DNA from: an uncultured Eubacteriales bacterium
GTDB taxonomy: Bacteria; Bacillota; Clostridia; Oscillospirales; Oscillospiraceae
Length of the DNA stretch: 16,961 bases
NCBI GenBank assembly: GCA_958427375.1
Contig: CAUABY010000016.1
Span: 1-16,961, forward strand
Direction of reading: 5' to 3'
Below are positions 15,058 through 16,961 of this stretch, one piece after another. Below the pieces are notes generated by a model. That model saw only the letters and a list, made by a program, of their open reading frames with translations, did not search any database and had not been told where the DNA came from. Position numbers and translations under genes: made by a program. How positions within the stretch are numbered: the stretch's first letter is position 1; every line of letters begins with the position of its first letter.

Positions 15058-15483
15058 ATGGCACAGAAAGTAGTAGGATACGTTAGATTCCAGGTTCCTG
15101 CCGGCAAGGCAACTCCGGCACCCCCCGTCGGCCCCGCACTGGGCCAGTACGGCGTTAACATCGGTCAGTTCACCAAGGACTTCAACGAGCGTACCAAAAA
15201 CGACATGGGCCTTATGATTCCTGTCGTCATCACCGTGTACTCCGACCGCAGCTTTACCTTTATCACCAAGACTCCTCCTGCCGCGCTGCTCATCAAGAAG
15301 GCCTGCGGCATTGAGACCGCTTCCGGCGTGCCTCAGAGAGACAAGGTCGCAACCATCAGCAAAGAGGACCTCCGCAAGATCGCAGAGCAGAAGATGCCCG
15401 ACCTCAACTGCACCGATATTGAGGCAGCTATGAGCATGGTTGCCGGCACCTGCCGCTCCATGGGCGTCGTCGTCGGCGACTGA
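15058..15483 (+). CDS. rplK: 50S ribosomal protein L11
   Basis: A 141-residue protein, exact family length. It opens AQKVVGYVRFQVPAGKATPA and contains PPVGPALGQYGVNI, the proline-rich L11 signature for factor and stringent-response contacts. The C-terminal rRNA-binding domain ends in MGVVVGD. AGAGGTG precedes the ATG. Confidence 0.97.
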   Translation: MAQKVVGYVRFQVPAGKATPAPPVGPALGQYGVNIGQFTKDFNERTKNDMGLMIPVVITVYSDRSFTFITKTPPAALLIKKACGIETASGVPQRDKVATISKEDLRKIAEQKMPDLNCTDIEAAMSMVAGTCRSMGVVVGD

Positions 15484-15599
15484 CGGACGAGCTCCTAAAC
15501 TCATGCGGCGCGTGCCGCCTATGGCCGCGGGCTGACTGCGGCTGAACGTGGGAGGATTTATCCATCCGACTCAACCACATTTATAGGAGGAAACAAAAA
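15484..15599 (+). promoter_or_regulatory. structured rplK-rplA intergenic leader
   Basis: Three hairpins in 75 bases: GCGGC-GCGT-GCCGC (15505-15518), GCCGC-N9-GCGGC (15524-15542) and a GTGG...CCAC stem enclosing GGAT/ATCC (15548-15578), just before the AGGAGG of rplA. L1 is known to repress its own mRNA in several bacteria by binding an rRNA-like hairpin, so this is a candidate site. No specific L1 motif was proven. Confidence 0.35.
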
Positions 15600-16292
15600 G
15601 TGTTCAGAAGTAAAAATTATAAAGAGAGCTCCAAGCTCATCGATAAGCAGGCCCTCTATGACCCCATGGAGGCACTCACCCTCGTTTGCAGCGCAAGCAA
15701 GGCCAAATTTGACGAGACCGTCGAGCTGCACGTAAAGCTCGGTGTTGACGGCCGTCACGCTGACCAGCAGGTTCGCGGCGCTATCGTCCTGCCCAACGGC
15801 ACCGGCAGGAGCGTTCGCGTGCTGTGCTTCTGCAAGCCGGAGCGTGTTGAAGAGGCTCTTGCAGCCGGTGCGGACTATGCCGGCGGCATGGAGTATGTTG
15901 AGAAGATTCAGAAGGAGAACTGGTTTGAGTTCGACACCGTTATCGCCAGCCCTGACATGATGGGCACTGTCGGCCGTCTCGGTAAGCTGCTCGGACCGAA
16001 GGGCTTGATGCCTTCTCCCAAGGCCGGCACCGTTACCCCGAACATCGTTCAGGCTATCAACGAGGCCAAGGCCGGTAAGGTCGAGTACCGTCTGGACAAG
16101 ACCAACATCATCCACTGCCCCATCGGCAAGGTCAGCTTCGGCGCTGAGAAACTGTACGCCAACTATGCCGCCCTCATCGGCGCCATCATCAAGGCCAAGC
16201 CCGCCACTGCAAAGGGTCAGTACATCAGATCCTGCGTCACTGCCAGCACCATGGGCCCCGGCGTGAAAATCAACGCTCAGAAGCAGCTTTGA
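15600..16292 (+). CDS. rplA: 50S ribosomal protein L1
   Basis: A 230-residue protein of normal family length. It contains the conserved blocks VELHVKLGVDGRHADQQVRG, LLGPKGLMPSPKAGTVT, and the C-terminal TASTMGPGVKI. The start codon is GTG (15600-15602), 9 bases after a perfect AGGAGG; no nearby ATG fits. It is the last ribosomal gene in view. rplJ, normally next, is absent from the window. Confidence 0.96.
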   Translation: MFRSKNYKESSKLIDKQALYDPMEALTLVCSASKAKFDETVELHVKLGVDGRHADQQVRGAIVLPNGTGRSVRVLCFCKPERVEEALAAGADYAGGMEYVEKIQKENWFEFDTVIASPDMMGTVGRLGKLLGPKGLMPSPKAGTVTPNIVQAINEAKAGKVEYRLDKTNIIHCPIGKVSFGAEKLYANYAALIGAIIKAKPATAKGQYIRSCVTASTMGPGVKINAQKQL

Positions 16293-16293
16293 T

Positions 16294-16484
16294 TCGTTTC
16301 AAAGTCAGAATGACTTTGAAACGAGAAGGCTTGCACTTCATTCGTTGCCTCAATGCGCGCTAAGGCGTACATTTCGACACTCATTCCGTGAGAAGAGTTT
16401 TTGCGACGCGCATGTCGCCGCAAAAACGATTGAAATTTGTTCGCCGCCTGTGGGCGACGAACTCTGCGAGGCTTTGAATATTAT
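16294..16484. repeat. palindrome-rich region after rplA
   Basis: A perfect 14-bp stem TCGTTTCAAAGTCA/TGACTTTGAAACGA (16294-16324) with a 3-base loop directly follows the rplA stop. Then come TTTTTGCG/CGCAAAAA (16398-16426) and GTTCGCCGCC-tgtg-GGCGACGAAC (16439-16462), enclosed by AGAGTT/AACTCT (16395-16400 with 16460-16465). Together these could fold into a multibranch RNA about 190 bases long. It sits where an L10 leader would precede rplJ, but no rplJ follows. A 66-codon plus-strand frame here is not convincing as a gene. Confidence 0.45.
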
Positions 16485-16518
16485 AAAAAAGCAGTCACCG
16501 AAAGGTGGCTGCTTTTTT
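16485..16518. terminator. bidirectional terminator between rplA region and hsdR
   Basis: AAAAAAGCAGTCACC (16485-16499), GAAA loop, GGTGGCTGCTTTTTT (16504-16518), 14 of 15 bases paired. T-runs on both strands let it end both the ribosomal-protein transcript and the convergent hsdR transcript. Confidence 0.85.
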
Positions 16519-16635
16519 GTTGGGGGGCGGGCTGTTAGGGATTAAAAGCCTAATATTTGACCGCTTCACTTTGTGCGGACAGCGAGTAAAGCCCATACAA
16601 AAAGATAAAATCTTGAGTGAGGCCTCTTCTGCCTG

Positions 16636-16961
16636 TTATCCTATTCCAAAGAAACGCTCGAAGAAAGCAAGCAGCTTTGCAATAACGCCTTGCTTTTTCT
16701 CAGCACGACTGCCTCCGCCGAAGCGGGACATAGGCGGCATCAGTCTGTCAATATCTGTGCCGGTGGTTTTGACTGCACCATCACGGAACGCAATTTCAAT
16801 GAACTTGCGTGTTTCCGCTTCTTTGAGGCTCTCCTCTTGAATGATGGAGACAAGCTGGCGCTCTTTTTCCTCCGCAACATACTTTCGCCATTCAATCATA
16901 ACATCGGAAACATCGTTGATACCGGCGATAAATGTTTCAATCAATTCTTTCTTGCTGCGCA
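16636..16961 (-). CDS. hsdR: type I restriction enzyme R subunit, C-terminal fragment (partial)
   Basis: The frame is open to the window edge, so the gene continues to the right. The codons before the TTG at 16944 read RSKKE, giving RSKKELIETFIAGINDVSD. The visible 108 residues resemble the C-terminal helical region of HsdR: helical, charged (EWRKYVAEEKERQL), then ETRKFIEIAFRDGAVKTTGTDIDRLMPP and a conserved MSRFGGG stretch with a basic, hydrophobic tail. HsdR is the ATP-dependent translocase and nuclease subunit that cuts unmethylated DNA together with HsdM and HsdS, which are not in view. Base composition is lower than in the surroundings: one 60-base row I counted (16741-16800) is 28/60 GC. 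Confidence 0.75.
   Translation of the reverse strand, partial: RSKKELIETFIAGINDVSDVMIEWRKYVAEEKERQLVSIIQEESLKEAETRKFIEIAFRDGAVKTTGTDIDRLMPPMSRFGGGSRAEKKQGVIAKLLAFFERFFGIG

Noticed and set aside
16345..16545. 66-codon plus-strand frame after rplA
   Set aside because: It runs through several palindromes and the terminator stem, with no ribosome binding site.
1..16961. CRISPR array, tRNA or rRNA genes, complete insertion sequence
   Set aside because: No regularly spaced repeats, no cloverleaf and no transposase were seen on either strand.

Overview
The window looks like chromosomal DNA of a GC-rich, spore-forming, low-oxygen Firmicute, most likely class Clostridia and probably the Oscillospiraceae/Ruminococcaceae side. 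The taxonomy is inferred from three things: a SpoIVB-type S55 peptidase, the Firmicutes-style gene order rpmG-secE-nusG-rplK-rplA, and Gram-positive-style AGGAGG ribosome binding sites in a genome whose coding regions are visibly GC-rich. There is no rRNA, tRNA, CRISPR array or complete transposon that I can see.

Layout. Positions 1-4830 are mostly minus-strand: a possible Sel1-repeat gene remnant, an MFS transporter, a MalY/PatB-type PLP C-S lyase with its own terminator, a 260-base gap holding nested inverted repeats, and a tightly coupled pair of a GT2 glycosyltransferase and a DUF2461 protein. From 5001 the plus strand carries trkA-trkH, a K+ uptake system overlapping by ATGA, closed by a bidirectional terminator shared with the convergent operon on the other side. 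That convergent operon (9549 down to 7952, minus) is arsR-family repressor, ArsP/DUF318 permease and a CxxC thioredoxin-like protein. It has a near-consensus promoter with a 9-10-9 inverted repeat sitting on it. Next, on the minus strand, come a SpoIVB-like secreted PDZ/S55 peptidase and a folC-ruvX-DUF5655 operon. The promoter of that operon is present as two near-identical copies 31 bp apart. Facing away from it, a strong promoter at 13878 drives rpmG-secE-nusG-rplK-rplA.

The right end is the most unusual place. The expected rplJ-rplL genes do not follow rplA. Instead there are about 200 bases of palindromes, a bidirectional terminator, and the convergent 3' end of a type I restriction R subunit (HsdR), cut by the window edge. 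This suggests a restriction-modification locus next to, or inserted into, the ribosomal-protein cluster.

How the genes work together: TrkA gates TrkH. The ArsR-type regulator probably senses a thiophilic ion or organoarsenical and derepresses an efflux permease plus a redox partner. NusG, SecE and the ribosomal proteins are core expression machinery. FolC and RuvX are housekeeping genes that share a transcript with a PD-(D/E)XK-like protein of unknown role. I did not find a convincing wholly new system. The best leads are the structured RNA/palindrome regions (2846-3015, 9620-9770, 16294-16484), the duplicated promoter, and the nuclease-like gene in the folC operon.
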